Origin: an uncultured Lachnospiraceae bacterium
GTDB taxonomy: Bacteria; Bacillota; Clostridia; Lachnospirales; Lachnospiraceae
Direction: 5' to 3'
DNA length: 44,262 nt
Assembly: GCA_902781895.1 (NCBI GenBank)
Contig: CACZLA010000021.1
Coordinates: forward strand, 1 to 44,262
The first letter of the stretch is position 1; every line of letters begins with the position of its first letter. Below the pieces are notes generated by a model, which was given only the letters and a program-made list of their open reading frames with translations, ran no database searches and had not been told where the DNA came from. The position numbers were made by a program, and so were the translations under genes. Shown in pieces: positions 31,465 through 40,134 of this stretch.

Positions 31465-32928
31465 CTATCTGGACACCGGCTCCTTATGTACCCAAACTGC
31501 AACAGCTCCTCTGTTAACATAGAATTCACCGAAACCTTCATCATCTATCTTTATATTGTATTTTGCATTTCCCATCACATCAGAAAAATGCTTTCCGGCA
31601 AATTGTCTTCCGATGTACATTCTCTTTGTTCCGCCCTTGCCGTCGGAAATTACAACCGCAAGTCCGGAATCCTTATGATCCTCATCACCTTCTCTGGTCC
31701 AGCCGATACAGTCCGGATCATCGAAATAATCATGCTGTTCACCGTAAGCTTTTGTTTTTCTGAGCTTCATCAGCTTATCAAGAAGCTGCTTCTTTGACTT
31801 GATCTTATCATGAGTTATACCTTTGTAATCTCCGTAGAATACACATGGATAACCGTCACGTCTGAGCAGGATCAGTGCATAAGCCATAGGCTTGAACCAG
31901 TCTTCCACAAAGGAATCCAGCATCTGTCCCGGCTGAGTATCATGATTATCAACAAATGTAACAGCCTTTACAGGTTTTTCCTTTACAAGTGTTCCGTCAA
32001 ATATAGTTCTGAGGTCATATGCACCACCTGCCTTTGAACAGTGGTACAGATTGTAATGAAGCGGAACATCGAACAGTGAAGCCTCTGATTTGATGGCATC
32101 AATATACTCATTAAGTATATTTACATCACCGCTCCAGTACTCACCGACTGTAAAGAGCTCCTTCTGTGTCTGCTCTCTGACCTTATACAGGAAATCTCTG
32201 TAGAAGGAAGCAGGTATATGCTTTACGGCATCAAGTCTGAAACCGTCAACTCCTGTTGTATCAACATACCATACAGCCCAGTTAACCAGCTCTTCAAATA
32301 CTTCCCTGTTATCAAAATCTATATCAGCGCCCATGAGATAATCATAATTACCATGTTCCTTATCTACATCGGCCTTCCATTCCTTGCCTGTAAACTTAAA
32401 GATAGCCTTCTCAAGGCTGTTCTGATCCCAGTCGATTCCATCAAAATGGGTCCAGTTCCATTTGAAAGAGGAATACTTATTCTTTCTTCCCGGGAATGTA
32501 AACTTTGTCCATGCTCCGATGGTCTTTCCTTCACCGATCATCTGATATCTGTTATTATCATTGAACTCCTGGGCAGAAACCTCTTCCACCTCATCAGCAC
32601 CTATCTTGTGATTCAGTACAACGTCGGCATATACATTTATCCCTGCTGCCTGCAGAGCCTTTATAGCTTCTAAATATTCTTTTTTCGTTCCGTACTTTGT
32701 TCTTATGGAACCCTTCTGGTTGAACTCACCAAGATCATAGAGATCATAAACGCCGTAGCCTACATCATCCTTACCGTTTGCACCCTTATATGCAGGTGGA
32801 AGCCACAGAGATGTAACGCCGGTTTTGCTCAGCTTCTCGGCATCCTTCTTAAGAGAGCTCCAGAGTGATGGCTCACCGCTCTTCATATACCATTCAAAGT
32901 ACTGCATCATAAGACCATTATCTAACAT
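31465..32928 (-). CDS. Alpha-amylase, intracellular (GH13)
   Basis: 487 residues without a signal peptide, so it should act in the cytoplasm on maltodextrins or glycogen. GH13 motifs: VYADVVLNHK, GFRLDAVKHI (nucleophile D233), TVGEYWSGD (acid E263) and TFVDNHDTQPG (transition-state D330). The opening GLMMQYFEWYMKSGEPSLWS is that of AmyS-like GH13 enzymes. The ribosome site AGGAGG precedes the ATG at 32928. It is the first gene of the minus-strand run through ABC-F. The sugar ABC transporter a few kilobases away could supply substrate, but that link is only inferred. Confidence 0.93.
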   Translation of the reverse strand: MLDNGLMMQYFEWYMKSGEPSLWSSLKKDAEKLSKTGVTSLWLPPAYKGANGKDDVGYGVYDLYDLGEFNQKGSIRTKYGTKKEYLEAIKALQAAGINVYADVVLNHKIGADEVEEVSAQEFNDNNRYQMIGEGKTIGAWTKFTFPGRKNKYSSFKWNWTHFDGIDWDQNSLEKAIFKFTGKEWKADVDKEHGNYDYLMGADIDFDNREVFEELVNWAVWYVDTTGVDGFRLDAVKHIPASFYRDFLYKVREQTQKELFTVGEYWSGDVNILNEYIDAIKSEASLFDVPLHYNLYHCSKAGGAYDLRTIFDGTLVKEKPVKAVTFVDNHDTQPGQMLDSFVEDWFKPMAYALILLRRDGYPCVFYGDYKGITHDKIKSKKQLLDKLMKLRKTKAYGEQHDYFDDPDCIGWTREGDEDHKDSGLAVVISDGKGGTKRMYIGRQFAGKHFSDVMGNAKYNIKIDDEGFGEFYVNRGAVAVWVHKEPVSR

Positions 32929-33010
32929 ATGTACCTCCTGATAATACCTAGTAGTTCATAATCGTACAATATTGTAACATAACACAAAAAACATTTCCAC
33001 CACTTCAATT

Positions 33011-33038
33011 TTGACACATGCAATATATATGTTATAAT
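33011..33038 (+). promoter_or_regulatory. Promoter of the HD-domain/citrate synthase genes
   Basis: TTGACA (33011-33016), a 16-base spacer and TATAAT (33033-33038): both boxes are perfect. It lies 44 bases before the TTG start of the HD-domain gene. Confidence 0.85.
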
Positions 33039-33082
33039 TTATTAGCATATCGACATGCTCGGTATCCTCAGGAGGTAACGAA

Positions 33083-33571
33083 TTGTTAAGAATTGGTTAT
33101 GACAAGAAAATTCTGAATATAATGAAAAAGTACGGTGCGGATATTCTGGAGAATGAAAACTATCTCAAGGAACGTGAATTCATTCAACACGGGACTACCA
33201 CTACATACACCCATTCTTTATGTGTTACCTGCATAAGTATCAGTCTTGCACTTAAGCGAAACAAGCCCATTGACATGAGAAGTCTGGTGCGCGGGGCGCT
33301 TCTGCATGACTATTTCCTATATGACTGGCATGAGAATAACAAATATCATAACCTGCATGGATATACTCATGCGAAAAGATCACTTGAAAATGCTACAGCT
33401 GATTTCAAACTTAACAGGATTGAAAGGGAGATCATATATTGTCATATGTTCCCGTTAAATATAACCAGACCCCCAAAATCCCGGGAAGCGCGTCTCGTAT
33501 GTATGGCCGATAAGATCTGTGCCAGCTACGAAACCCTGAACCGACTGGAGTACAGTCCGGAACTACTGTAG
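33083..33571 (+). CDS. HD-domain protein (putative phosphohydrolase)
   Basis: 162 residues starting at TTG; AGGAGG seven bases upstream decides this start, and no ATG is near. HD signature residues: FIQHGTTTTYTHSLCVTC, then GALLHDYFLYDW with the HD pair, and IIYCHMFPLN with a further His. A short soluble HD protein of this form is common in Clostridia and probably hydrolyses phosphate esters or nucleotides; the substrate is unknown. It shares the promoter with citrate synthase 81 bases downstream. Confidence 0.8.
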   Translation: MLRIGYDKKILNIMKKYGADILENENYLKEREFIQHGTTTTYTHSLCVTCISISLALKRNKPIDMRSLVRGALLHDYFLYDWHENNKYHNLHGYTHAKRSLENATADFKLNRIEREIIYCHMFPLNITRPPKSREARLVCMADKICASYETLNRLEYSPELL

Positions 33572-33652
33572 ATGACTATATAATGATGCAGGTGTCGAAT
33601 GTACCTTTTGACGCCATATGATATAACTTTTTGTAAGGAGACCAAGATAATA

Positions 33653-35017
33653 ATGACAAACTATACAGCGGCAGTTGCTGCAAGAGAAATACATAAGTTA
33701 GCACGTTTATGCGCTGACCATAACTATATAGATCCAAGCCTTTACGATGTTTATCATGTAAAGCGAGGACTCAGAGAGGCAAACGGAAAGGGAGTTCTGA
33801 CTGGACTGACCGAGATATCTACAGTATCCGGTTCAGCCGAGGTTAACGGGGAAATAGTTCCTATCGACGGAGAGCTCCGTTATCGCGGTATCGATATAAA
33901 CGATCTGGTACAGGGCTTTACCAACAATCACAGATTTGGATTCGAGGAAACCATATATCTCCTGCTGTTCGGAACCCTTCCGAATGAAACAGAGCTGGAG
34001 CATTTTAATAAGCTGCTGGGCTACAACCGTAAGCTTCCCCAGGACTTTACAGAGGATGTAATCCTCAGATCTCCAAACAAGGATATAATGAATGCCATGG
34101 CACAGTCCATACTGGCACTGAATGCTTACGACGTTCATTCCGATGACCTGAATCTGACAAATGTACTCCGCCAGAGCATCAGCCTCATAGCAAACATTCC
34201 TATGATAGCTGCATATTCCTATCTGGCATACAGACATTACCTTCAGAGACGAGGTCTCTATATACACAATCCCAAGCCGGAGCTTTCCACTGCGGAAAAT
34301 CTGCTGAGAATGCTTCGCCAGGATAAAAAATTCGAACCTATCGAGGCACATCTGCTGGATATCGCTCTTGTGCTTCATGCCGAGCACGGCGGTGGAAATA
34401 ACTCAACCTTCACAACACATGTAGTTACATCCTCCGGCACGGATACCTATTCATCGGTTGCCGCATCACTCTGCTCCCTCAAGGGACCGAAGCACGGTGG
34501 CGCAAACATCAAGGTTATAAAAATGTTTGATGAGATCAAGGCAAATGTATCCGACTGGTACGACGATGACGAGATATCCGCATATCTCATAAAGATACTG
34601 CGTAAGAAAGCATTTGACAAAACCGGACTTATTTACGGTATGGGACATGCAGTCTATACAAAGTCCGACCCGCGTGCACTTATACTTAAGAAATACACCA
34701 TACATCTTGCCGAAGTAAAGGGACGTGACGACGAAGCACATCTTTATCAGGCTGTGGAGAGACTTGCCCCGGAGCTTATGAAGCAGGAAAGAAAAATGTA
34801 TAAACCGGTTTCACCGAATATTGACTTCTACAGCGGTTTTGCGTATTCTATGCTGAACATACCGGAGGAATTCATCACTCCGCTCTTCGCTATCGCAAGA
34901 ATAGCCGGATGGAGTGCTCACCGTATAGAAGAGCTGACCTGCACAAACAAGATCATCAGACCTGCGTACATGTCAGTTGCAGAGGACGCAAGCTATGTAC
35001 CGATCAATGAGAGATAA
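33653..35017 (+). CDS. Citrate synthase
   Basis: 454 residues from the ATG at 33653; AAGGAG lies 12 bases upstream, and a longer frame to 33599 has no site. Joins oxaloacetate and acetyl-CoA to citrate. Catalytic residues: H242 in LHAEHGGGNNS, H332 in YGMGHAVYT and D391 in NIDFYSGFAYS. SLKGPKHGGANIKV and the R-containing KSDPRA are also present. The extra N-terminal part of about 60 residues is usual for one Clostridia-type clade. Isocitrate dehydrogenase lies convergently on the other side of a shared terminator; together they would make 2-oxoglutarate for glutamate. Aconitase is not in the window. Confidence 0.95.
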   Translation: MTNYTAAVAAREIHKLARLCADHNYIDPSLYDVYHVKRGLREANGKGVLTGLTEISTVSGSAEVNGEIVPIDGELRYRGIDINDLVQGFTNNHRFGFEETIYLLLFGTLPNETELEHFNKLLGYNRKLPQDFTEDVILRSPNKDIMNAMAQSILALNAYDVHSDDLNLTNVLRQSISLIANIPMIAAYSYLAYRHYLQRRGLYIHNPKPELSTAENLLRMLRQDKKFEPIEAHLLDIALVLHAEHGGGNNSTFTTHVVTSSGTDTYSSVAASLCSLKGPKHGGANIKVIKMFDEIKANVSDWYDDDEISAYLIKILRKKAFDKTGLIYGMGHAVYTKSDPRALILKKYTIHLAEVKGRDDEAHLYQAVERLAPELMKQERKMYKPVSPNIDFYSGFAYSMLNIPEEFITPLFAIARIAGWSAHRIEELTCTNKIIRPAYMSVAEDASYVPINER

Positions 35018-35028
35018 AAGAAAACAAA

Positions 35029-35071
35029 AATAAGACAACGGGACGAGATTCCCATTGTCTTATTTTTTATT
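35029..35071. terminator. Terminator between citrate synthase and isocitrate dehydrogenase genes
   Basis: AATAAGACAACGGG (35029-35042) and CCCATTGTCTTATT (35051-35064) form a 14-bp stem with one mismatch on the plus strand (a G-U pair on the minus strand), followed by TTTTTAT. It lies just after citrate synthase and about 50 bases past the convergent icd stop. Confidence 0.85.
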
Positions 35072-35116
35072 ATTATATTACAACAATCTAATTATTGTAT
35101 TACAACAATCACAGGT

Positions 35117-36325
35117 TTACATAATTCCTTCAAGTGTAGTTCTGATAGCCTTAATGAAATCCTGTGTATTAAGAGTATTAACATCCTTAAGCTCTGTGAT
35201 GAGAGCAAGATCCTTTGTCATTGTTCCGCTCTCGATAGTATCGATAGTTGCCTTCTCCAGCTTTCCTGCAAAATCCATAAGCTCAGCATTTCCGTCAAGT
35301 TCTCCTCTCTTTCTGAGAGCTCCTGTCCATGCAAATATGGTAGCAACCGGATTGGTTGATGTTTCCTCACCCTTAAGATGCTTATAATAATGTCTCTGTA
35401 CTGTTCCGTGAGCAGCCTCGTACTCATAATAGCCCTGAGGTGAAACAAGAACAGATGTCATCATAGCCAGTGAACCGAATGCAGATGAAAGCATATCGCT
35501 CATTACATCTCCGTCATAGTTCTTGCATGCCCAGATAAATCCACCCTTTGACTTCATAACACGGGCAACTGCATCATCGATCAGTGTATAGAAATATTCT
35601 ATACCTGCAGCATCAAACTTCTCTTTATATTCTGCATCAAATATCTCCTGGAAGATATCCTTAAATGTATGATCATATTTCTTTGAAATGGTATCCTTGG
35701 TTGCAAACCACAGACTCTGCTTTGTATCAAGAGCGTATGTGAAGCAGCTTCTTGCAAAGCTCTCTATAGAACCGCTCAGGTTATGCATACCCTGTACAAC
35801 TCCCGGACCGTCAAATTCATGAACCAGCACTGATTCCTGTGAGCCATCCTCTGCAGTATAAACAAGTTCAACCTTTCCGGCTCCCGGAATTTTCATTTCG
35901 CTTGCCTTATAAACATCACCATATGCATGTCTTGCTATAGTGATAGGCTTTTCCCAGTTTCTTACACAAGGTGTTATTCCCTTTACCTGAATAGGTGCTC
36001 TGAAAACGGTTCCGTCAAGAATAGCTCTGATAGTACCGTTAGGGCTCTTCCACATTTCCTTAAGATTATACTCTTCAACACGGGCAGCATTTGGTGTGAT
36101 GGTTGCACATTTAACTGCAACCTTATATTTCTCTGTAGCATATGCCGCATCCTTGGTAACCTGGTCGTCAGTCTCATTTCTGTGTTCAAGACCAAGATCA
36201 TAGTACTCGGTATTCAGCTCAACAAACGGACTGAGAAGCTCATCCTTTATGAGCTGCCACAGGATACGTGTCATCTCATCTCCATCCATCTCAACAAGTG
36301 GGGTTGTCATTTTGATCTTTGCCAT
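35117..36325 (-). CDS. icd: NADP-dependent isocitrate dehydrogenase
   Basis: 402 residues of the eukaryote-like (type II) class: [38 protein letters not shown], and the metal-binding [24 protein letters not shown] followed by [16 protein letters not shown] are conserved (quoted in parts). It oxidises isocitrate to 2-oxoglutarate with NADP. An AGGAGG site precedes the ATG. It is convergent with citrate synthase and shares its terminator. This class of enzyme is common in Lachnospiraceae-type genomes that make glutamate by a partial TCA branch. Confidence 0.95.
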   Translation of the reverse strand: MAKIKMTTPLVEMDGDEMTRILWQLIKDELLSPFVELNTEYYDLGLEHRNETDDQVTKDAAYATEKYKVAVKCATITPNAARVEEYNLKEMWKSPNGTIRAILDGTVFRAPIQVKGITPCVRNWEKPITIARHAYGDVYKASEMKIPGAGKVELVYTAEDGSQESVLVHEFDGPGVVQGMHNLSGSIESFARSCFTYALDTKQSLWFATKDTISKKYDHTFKDIFQEIFDAEYKEKFDAAGIEYFYTLIDDAVARVMKSKGGFIWACKNYDGDVMSDMLSSAFGSLAMMTSVLVSPQGYYEYEAAHGTVQRHYYKHLKGEETSTNPVATIFAWTGALRKRGELDGNAELMDFAGKLEKATIDTIESGTMTKDLALITELKDVNTLNTQDFIKAIRTTLEGIM

Positions 36326-36370
36326 AATAATCCTCCTTTATTTCCAAAAAATGGCAATTCAGGTCAAACC

Positions 36371-37183
36371 TTAGTTGTCATTGTTTTCGAGTTCTTCAAG
36401 TAATTTCAGAAGCACTTCACTTTCACCGTTTTCTTTAAGCGGCGGAGCAACATGCTTTGCAGCATTTTTCACCTCGTCTCTTGCGCTTCCGATAGCATAG
36501 CTTTCCTCAGCCGCATCAAGCAGACCGAGATCATTTATATTATCGCCAAATGCCATCGTCTCCTCACGACTTATGCCCAGCTGCTTCTGAAGTATTTTCA
36601 GGGAGCTGCCCTTATCTGCATCCGGAAGGACTATATCCATCCACATTATTCCGGCACTGGCTATCTTGAACTGATTCTTCCATTTCGGTGTAAACCATTC
36701 ATTGACGATAGCCTCTGCATTATCCTTATGATATATGGACATTTTAACTATCTCATCATGCAGGTGCGCCTCGAAATCTCCAAGCACCTCGATATTAAAT
36801 CTGTAGGAATCTCTGAGCCAGTAAAACATCTCACTCTTGTCTTCGCAATATGCTTTATCCCTGCCACAAAGCATTATATCACAGTCCTGCAACTTTTTCG
36901 CGTCATTGATCATTTCCATCAGAGGCTTACGATCAATAACGTTCATATTATAAACCTTAGAAGCATCTCTGAGTATAGCTCCGTTATCGGTTATATAATA
37001 AATATCCTCCTTCACCGGCTGGAAGAGCTTTGCCATACTTGCAAACTGTCTGCCGCTGGCTCCGACATATACTATGCCCTGCTTTTTAAGCCTTTTGATA
37101 ATATCAAACATTCTGGTATCTATCTCGTGAGTTCCGTCCGGTACCAGAGTGCCATCTATATCACTTGCGATAAGTTTTATCAT
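36371..37183 (-). CDS. HAD-superfamily hydrolase (Cof type)
   Basis: 270 residues from the ATG at 37183, preceded by AAGGAG; an upstream in-frame extension has no site. Motif I ASDIDGTLVPDG, motif II YVGASGRQF, and motif III-IV GDNINDLGLLDAAEESYAIG are all present, with a type C2 cap between them. Such Cof-like phosphatases act on sugar phosphates or cofactors; the substrate is not evident. Its stop is about 45 bases before the icd start. Confidence 0.9.
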   Translation of the reverse strand: MIKLIASDIDGTLVPDGTHEIDTRMFDIIKRLKKQGIVYVGASGRQFASMAKLFQPVKEDIYYITDNGAILRDASKVYNMNVIDRKPLMEMINDAKKLQDCDIMLCGRDKAYCEDKSEMFYWLRDSYRFNIEVLGDFEAHLHDEIVKMSIYHKDNAEAIVNEWFTPKWKNQFKIASAGIMWMDIVLPDADKGSSLKILQKQLGISREETMAFGDNINDLGLLDAAEESYAIGSARDEVKNAAKHVAPPLKENGESEVLLKLLEELENNDN

Positions 37184-37277
37184 ATCATTCTCCTTATTAT
37201 ACCAGGTCAAATAATATCGGTATCTAAAACACCTTTTAACACTATCTGACATATCATTATTAATAATACAACACTGA

Positions 37278-37393
37278 TAGTATACTACAATCATATGTAT
37301 TATCACAATCAAAGATATAAATTCGCTATTTTTAAAATAAATTTGCTACTTTAAAATCCATACTTTATCATATTAAAGTATTATAGTATACTA
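37278..37393. promoter_or_regulatory. Divergent promoter region with two TAGTATACTA palindromes
   Basis: The 10-bp palindrome TAGTATACTA occurs at 37278-37287 and again at 37384-37393, 106 bases apart. Each copy contains TATACT, which could serve as a -10 box on either strand. The stretch 37184-37483 has no gene. It also holds two related 15-20 base AT-rich segments (AAATTCGCTATTT and AAATTTGCTACTT) and a small hairpin (ATTGCTT/AAGCAAT) near 37405-37425. Confidence 0.5.
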
Positions 37394-37483
37394 GGAATGC
37401 GAGAATTGCTTTAGCAACGAAGCAATCCGTATGTCATTTCCCACCGAGGAGCAAAAACACATTACAGGAGCAACCGTTTTATC

Positions 37484-38002
37484 ATGATGAACTACCATAT
37501 CAGAAAGAAAAAAAGAACCAGATATACAATGAGAGGCGTTGGCTTTGCCATAATGCTTATCTGCGGTTCCCAGATAGTCGCATTCTTTATGGGCTACGGA
37601 AAAAGTCATATGGTAGGCACCATTTTCGCATTCATCTTCTGTCTCTACGGTCTGTATCTTTTCATAAGTTCATTCAAGAGCCGTGCATACAACATGGACT
37701 ATGAATTTAAGGATGACGGTTTTATCGTACATACAAAATATTCCGACAAAAACTACGCTTACAGTGAAATAACCGATGTAAATCTGATCATCCCCAGTAA
37801 TGAGATCCTGTATTGCATTATCCAGATATATGTCGGAAAGAAACAGTTTGTCCTGCCATTCTCTCTGAAGAAGGTAGCGGCGGAACAGTTATACTCTTTC
37901 CTCTGTGAAAAAACCGGCATTAAGCCTTTCAATGATCTAAGCGAAGATGAGGAAACCACGCCGGAAGAAAATACAAATGATGTAACAGAAGATGTAGAGT
38001 AA
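37484..38002 (+). CDS. YcxB-like membrane protein
   Basis: 172 residues. A basic N-terminus (HIRKKKRTRYTMRG) is followed by two helices (GVGFAIMLICGSQIVAFFMG and VGTIFAFIFCLYGLYLFISS). A beta-rich domain with YEFKDDGFIVHTKYSDKNYA, YSEITDVNL and FVLPFSL comes next, matching the YcxB/PH-like fold. The last 20 residues are Glu/Asp/Thr-rich. AGGAG lies 13 bases before the first ATG; the second ATG three bases on is equally possible. It stands 34 bases before the biotin ligase gene and is probably co-transcribed. Function of the family is unknown. Confidence 0.75.
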   Translation: MMNYHIRKKKRTRYTMRGVGFAIMLICGSQIVAFFMGYGKSHMVGTIFAFIFCLYGLYLFISSFKSRAYNMDYEFKDDGFIVHTKYSDKNYAYSEITDVNLIIPSNEILYCIIQIYVGKKQFVLPFSLKKVAAEQLYSFLCEKTGIKPFNDLSEDEETTPEENTNDVTEDVE

Positions 38003-38036
38003 ATCTCCGGACAATATCAAAAGGTCAGGAAAATAA

Positions 38037-38972
38037 ATGGACATAGATAAACTAAACCGTTTAACCGAAAAGGGAATCATTTCAAAACTTCATATCTATG
38101 ACGAAACTTCTTCCACCAACGACAGGGCTAAGGATGAGATAAGATCAGCATCGGAAAATAGCGACTCCGATCGTGACAGTGTCATCCAAATCCCCCAGCT
38201 CTTTATATCAGAGGTTCAGACCTCCGGTCGCGGACGTATGGGAAGAAAATGGGAATCCAAACGAGGAGACGGAATCTGGATGTCTTACTTATGTAAACCA
38301 GATTTGTCTCCTGATTCTATTTCCGGCATTACTCTTGTTGCCGGTTTTATCATCGCAAAATCCATCCGGGATTACTGCTCTATCCATCAGATAAATGATA
38401 TCAGCGTAAATCTTAAATGGCCCAACGACATAATCATCAATCGTAAGAAGGTATGCGGAATACTTACCGAGCTCTGCAGTGTTCCCTCCGGTCCGGATTC
38501 ATATAATTCATATGTGATATGCGGCATCGGAATAAATGTAAATACAGCAGGCTTCGACGAGGATCTTTCTGATAAGGCTACTTCTCTTTATATCGAATCA
38601 GGGCAAAGCTTTGATCGGGAAGAGCTTGTGATCCTCATCATTACTAAGCTGAAAGAATATATTCGGAAATATGAGGAGTCAAAGGATCTGGGATTTATCA
38701 TTGATGAATATAACGATATGCTCATTAATATGAATAAAGAGGTCATACTGAATACGTTATTTACGGACACGGATATTAATAAGAATACTTATAATAATAC
38801 TAAGAATAATTTTAATACTAAGAATACGAGAGATATTGAAAACACCGGCGAAAGATATATTTCCCGCGGAATAGACAAAACAGGAGCCCTCATAGTTGAA
38901 GACTCCTGCGGAAATATTAAATATGTTTCAAGTGGTGAAGTTTCTGTAAGAGGTGTGTATGGGTATGTATAA
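38037..38972 (+). CDS. birA: Biotin-protein ligase without DNA-binding domain, with Asn/Thr-rich insert
   Basis: 311 residues. Catalytic motifs: LHIYDETSSTNDRAK, SEVQTSGRGRMGRKWES (biotinyl-AMP loop), LKWPNDIIINRKKVCGILTE and VICGIGINVN. No N-terminal helix-turn-helix is present, so it is the group I, non-repressor kind. It attaches biotin to carboxylases. Between about residues 239 and 278, before the C-terminal SH3-like barrel (GALIVEDSCGNIKYV), is an insert of Asn, Thr and Lys (NKNTYNNTKNNFNTKNTRD) encoded by repeated ACTAAGAATA-like units. I see no function in the insert. Confidence 0.9.
   Translation: MDIDKLNRLTEKGIISKLHIYDETSSTNDRAKDEIRSASENSDSDRDSVIQIPQLFISEVQTSGRGRMGRKWESKRGDGIWMSYLCKPDLSPDSISGITLVAGFIIAKSIRDYCSIHQINDISVNLKWPNDIIINRKKVCGILTELCSVPSGPDSYNSYVICGIGINVNTAGFDEDLSDKATSLYIESGQSFDREELVILIITKLKEYIRKYEESKDLGFIIDEYNDMLINMNKEVILNTLFTDTDINKNTYNNTKNNFNTKNTRDIENTGERYISRGIDKTGALIVEDSCGNIKYVSSGEVSVRGVYGYV
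38757..38832 (+). repeat. Degenerate short tandem repeat coding an Asn/Thr/Lys-rich insert
   Basis: Units such as AATAAGAATACTTATAATAA, ACTAAGAATAATTTTAATA and ACTAAGAATACG follow each other within the biotin ligase gene. The composition is strongly AT-rich compared with the flanking coding sequence. The frame stays open. Confidence 0.6.
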
Positions 38973-39009
38973 ACCAATACATGAACAAGATCAATACATA
39001 TGCTCATGA

Positions 39010-40077
39010 TCAAAGGTTTGCAAACACATCCTCCATTTCGTAATACAGCTTTCTAAGTCTGTCAGTAGAAAGCTCCGTTTCATTAAGGATAGTATATCTG
39101 TCTGCACGTGAGGCAGATGCCTGCTGCCATGCACCAATAAATATCTCTTCTGTTATGTTCCAGCTTGAAGGAACCACCGGAATATCATACTCCTTGATGA
39201 TACGTGTTATCTTCGCAATATTTCTATCCTGGAACTTGCATGCTCCATAGCTTCCCATGGCAACTGCAATACCGTGTGGTACATTTATCTGATCTGCAAA
39301 ATTCTCCTCGAGTGCGTGACAGAACAGATGCTCTGATCCGCTGCTCGGTCTGGACGTTCCTGCTATCTCCATAGCAAGTCCTCCCATTACAAGGGCCTGG
39401 GTGAGACGCTTGATAAAGTCAACACTCTTCAGCTCCTTCATATCATTATATGCGATGGAGTTAAATGCCATCTTCGATATCATATATGCAAAGTCATCTA
39501 CATAGTCTTTTCCGGCGATGTGCGCTATCTTCCAGTCATTCAGTGCCGTATACTTACTGATGGTATCACCGATACCTGCAAGAAGCTGTCTCTCAGGAGC
39601 ACTCTGAATAACCGATGCATCAACAAGGATTGCATGGGGTATGGTACATTTAAATGTCTTACGAGCTCTGCCTTCAGTTCCGAGAACTGCAACCGGCGAA
39701 GCAAGACTGTCATTACTTATTGTGGTAGGAAGTGAGATAAGCTTTGCCTTGCTGACAAAAGCAGCAAACTTAGCAAGATCAAGTACAGTTCCGCCACCAA
39801 ATCCGATAACCGTATGAATATCATTCATGGTGATATACTTTGCAAGTGCCACTGCGTTGTCATAGCTGGCTGACTGTATCAGATAAAGCTCACTGTTGGG
39901 AAAACTCTTCTCTATTCCGTCAATAATACTGCCGAAGATTCCCTTCAGATTCTCCTCGGTAACCAGGATTGTTTTCTTCTGATCTATACCCGGAAGCACA
40001 TCCTCCATAACCTCAGGAATGCGGCCGAAAATTCCGTCATCTACTATAAGGTGATATGGTAACTTAAACTGATGCAT
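39010..40077 (-). CDS. sn-glycerol-1-phosphate dehydrogenase-like enzyme (EgsA/AraM family)
   Basis: 355 residues of the iron-containing/polyol dehydrogenase fold. NAD-binding GFGGGTVLDLAKFAA lies at about residues 93-107, followed by LPTTISNDSLASPVAVL and GIGDTISK (metal ligand D171). GTSRPSSGSEHLFCHALE (H250, H254) and PHGIAV (H268) complete the metal site. The SRPSSGSEH and SNDSLASP motifs are those of the EgsA/AraM group, which reduces dihydroxyacetone phosphate to sn-glycerol-1-phosphate. In Bacillus the product feeds heptaprenylglyceryl lipids; in Clostridia the role is less clear. It follows purA by 57 bases. Confidence 0.85.
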   Translation of the reverse strand: MHQFKLPYHLIVDDGIFGRIPEVMEDVLPGIDQKKTILVTEENLKGIFGSIIDGIEKSFPNSELYLIQSASYDNAVALAKYITMNDIHTVIGFGGGTVLDLAKFAAFVSKAKLISLPTTISNDSLASPVAVLGTEGRARKTFKCTIPHAILVDASVIQSAPERQLLAGIGDTISKYTALNDWKIAHIAGKDYVDDFAYMISKMAFNSIAYNDMKELKSVDFIKRLTQALVMGGLAMEIAGTSRPSSGSEHLFCHALEENFADQINVPHGIAVAMGSYGACKFQDRNIAKITRIIKEYDIPVVPSSWNITEEIFIGAWQQASASRADRYTILNETELSTDRLRKLYYEMEDVFANL

Positions 40078-40105
40078 GATACCCTCCTCTTTCTTTCATA
40101 GAACT

Positions 40106-40128
40106 CATGGGGCCCATCGGGCCCCATG
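40106..40128. other. GC-rich perfect hairpin between purA and the EgsA-like gene
   Basis: CATGGGGCCC (40106-40115), loop ATC, GGGCCCCATG (40119-40128). It has ten perfect pairs, eight of them G-C, but no T-run on either side. It lies seven bases past the purA stop and could slow transcription or protect the purA mRNA end. Confidence 0.75.
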
Positions 40129-40134
40129 TATCAA

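Noticed and set aside
35076-35110. Repeated TATTACAACAATC between citrate synthase and icd
   Set aside because: Two AT-rich copies only, next to a clear terminator; not a CRISPR or other array.
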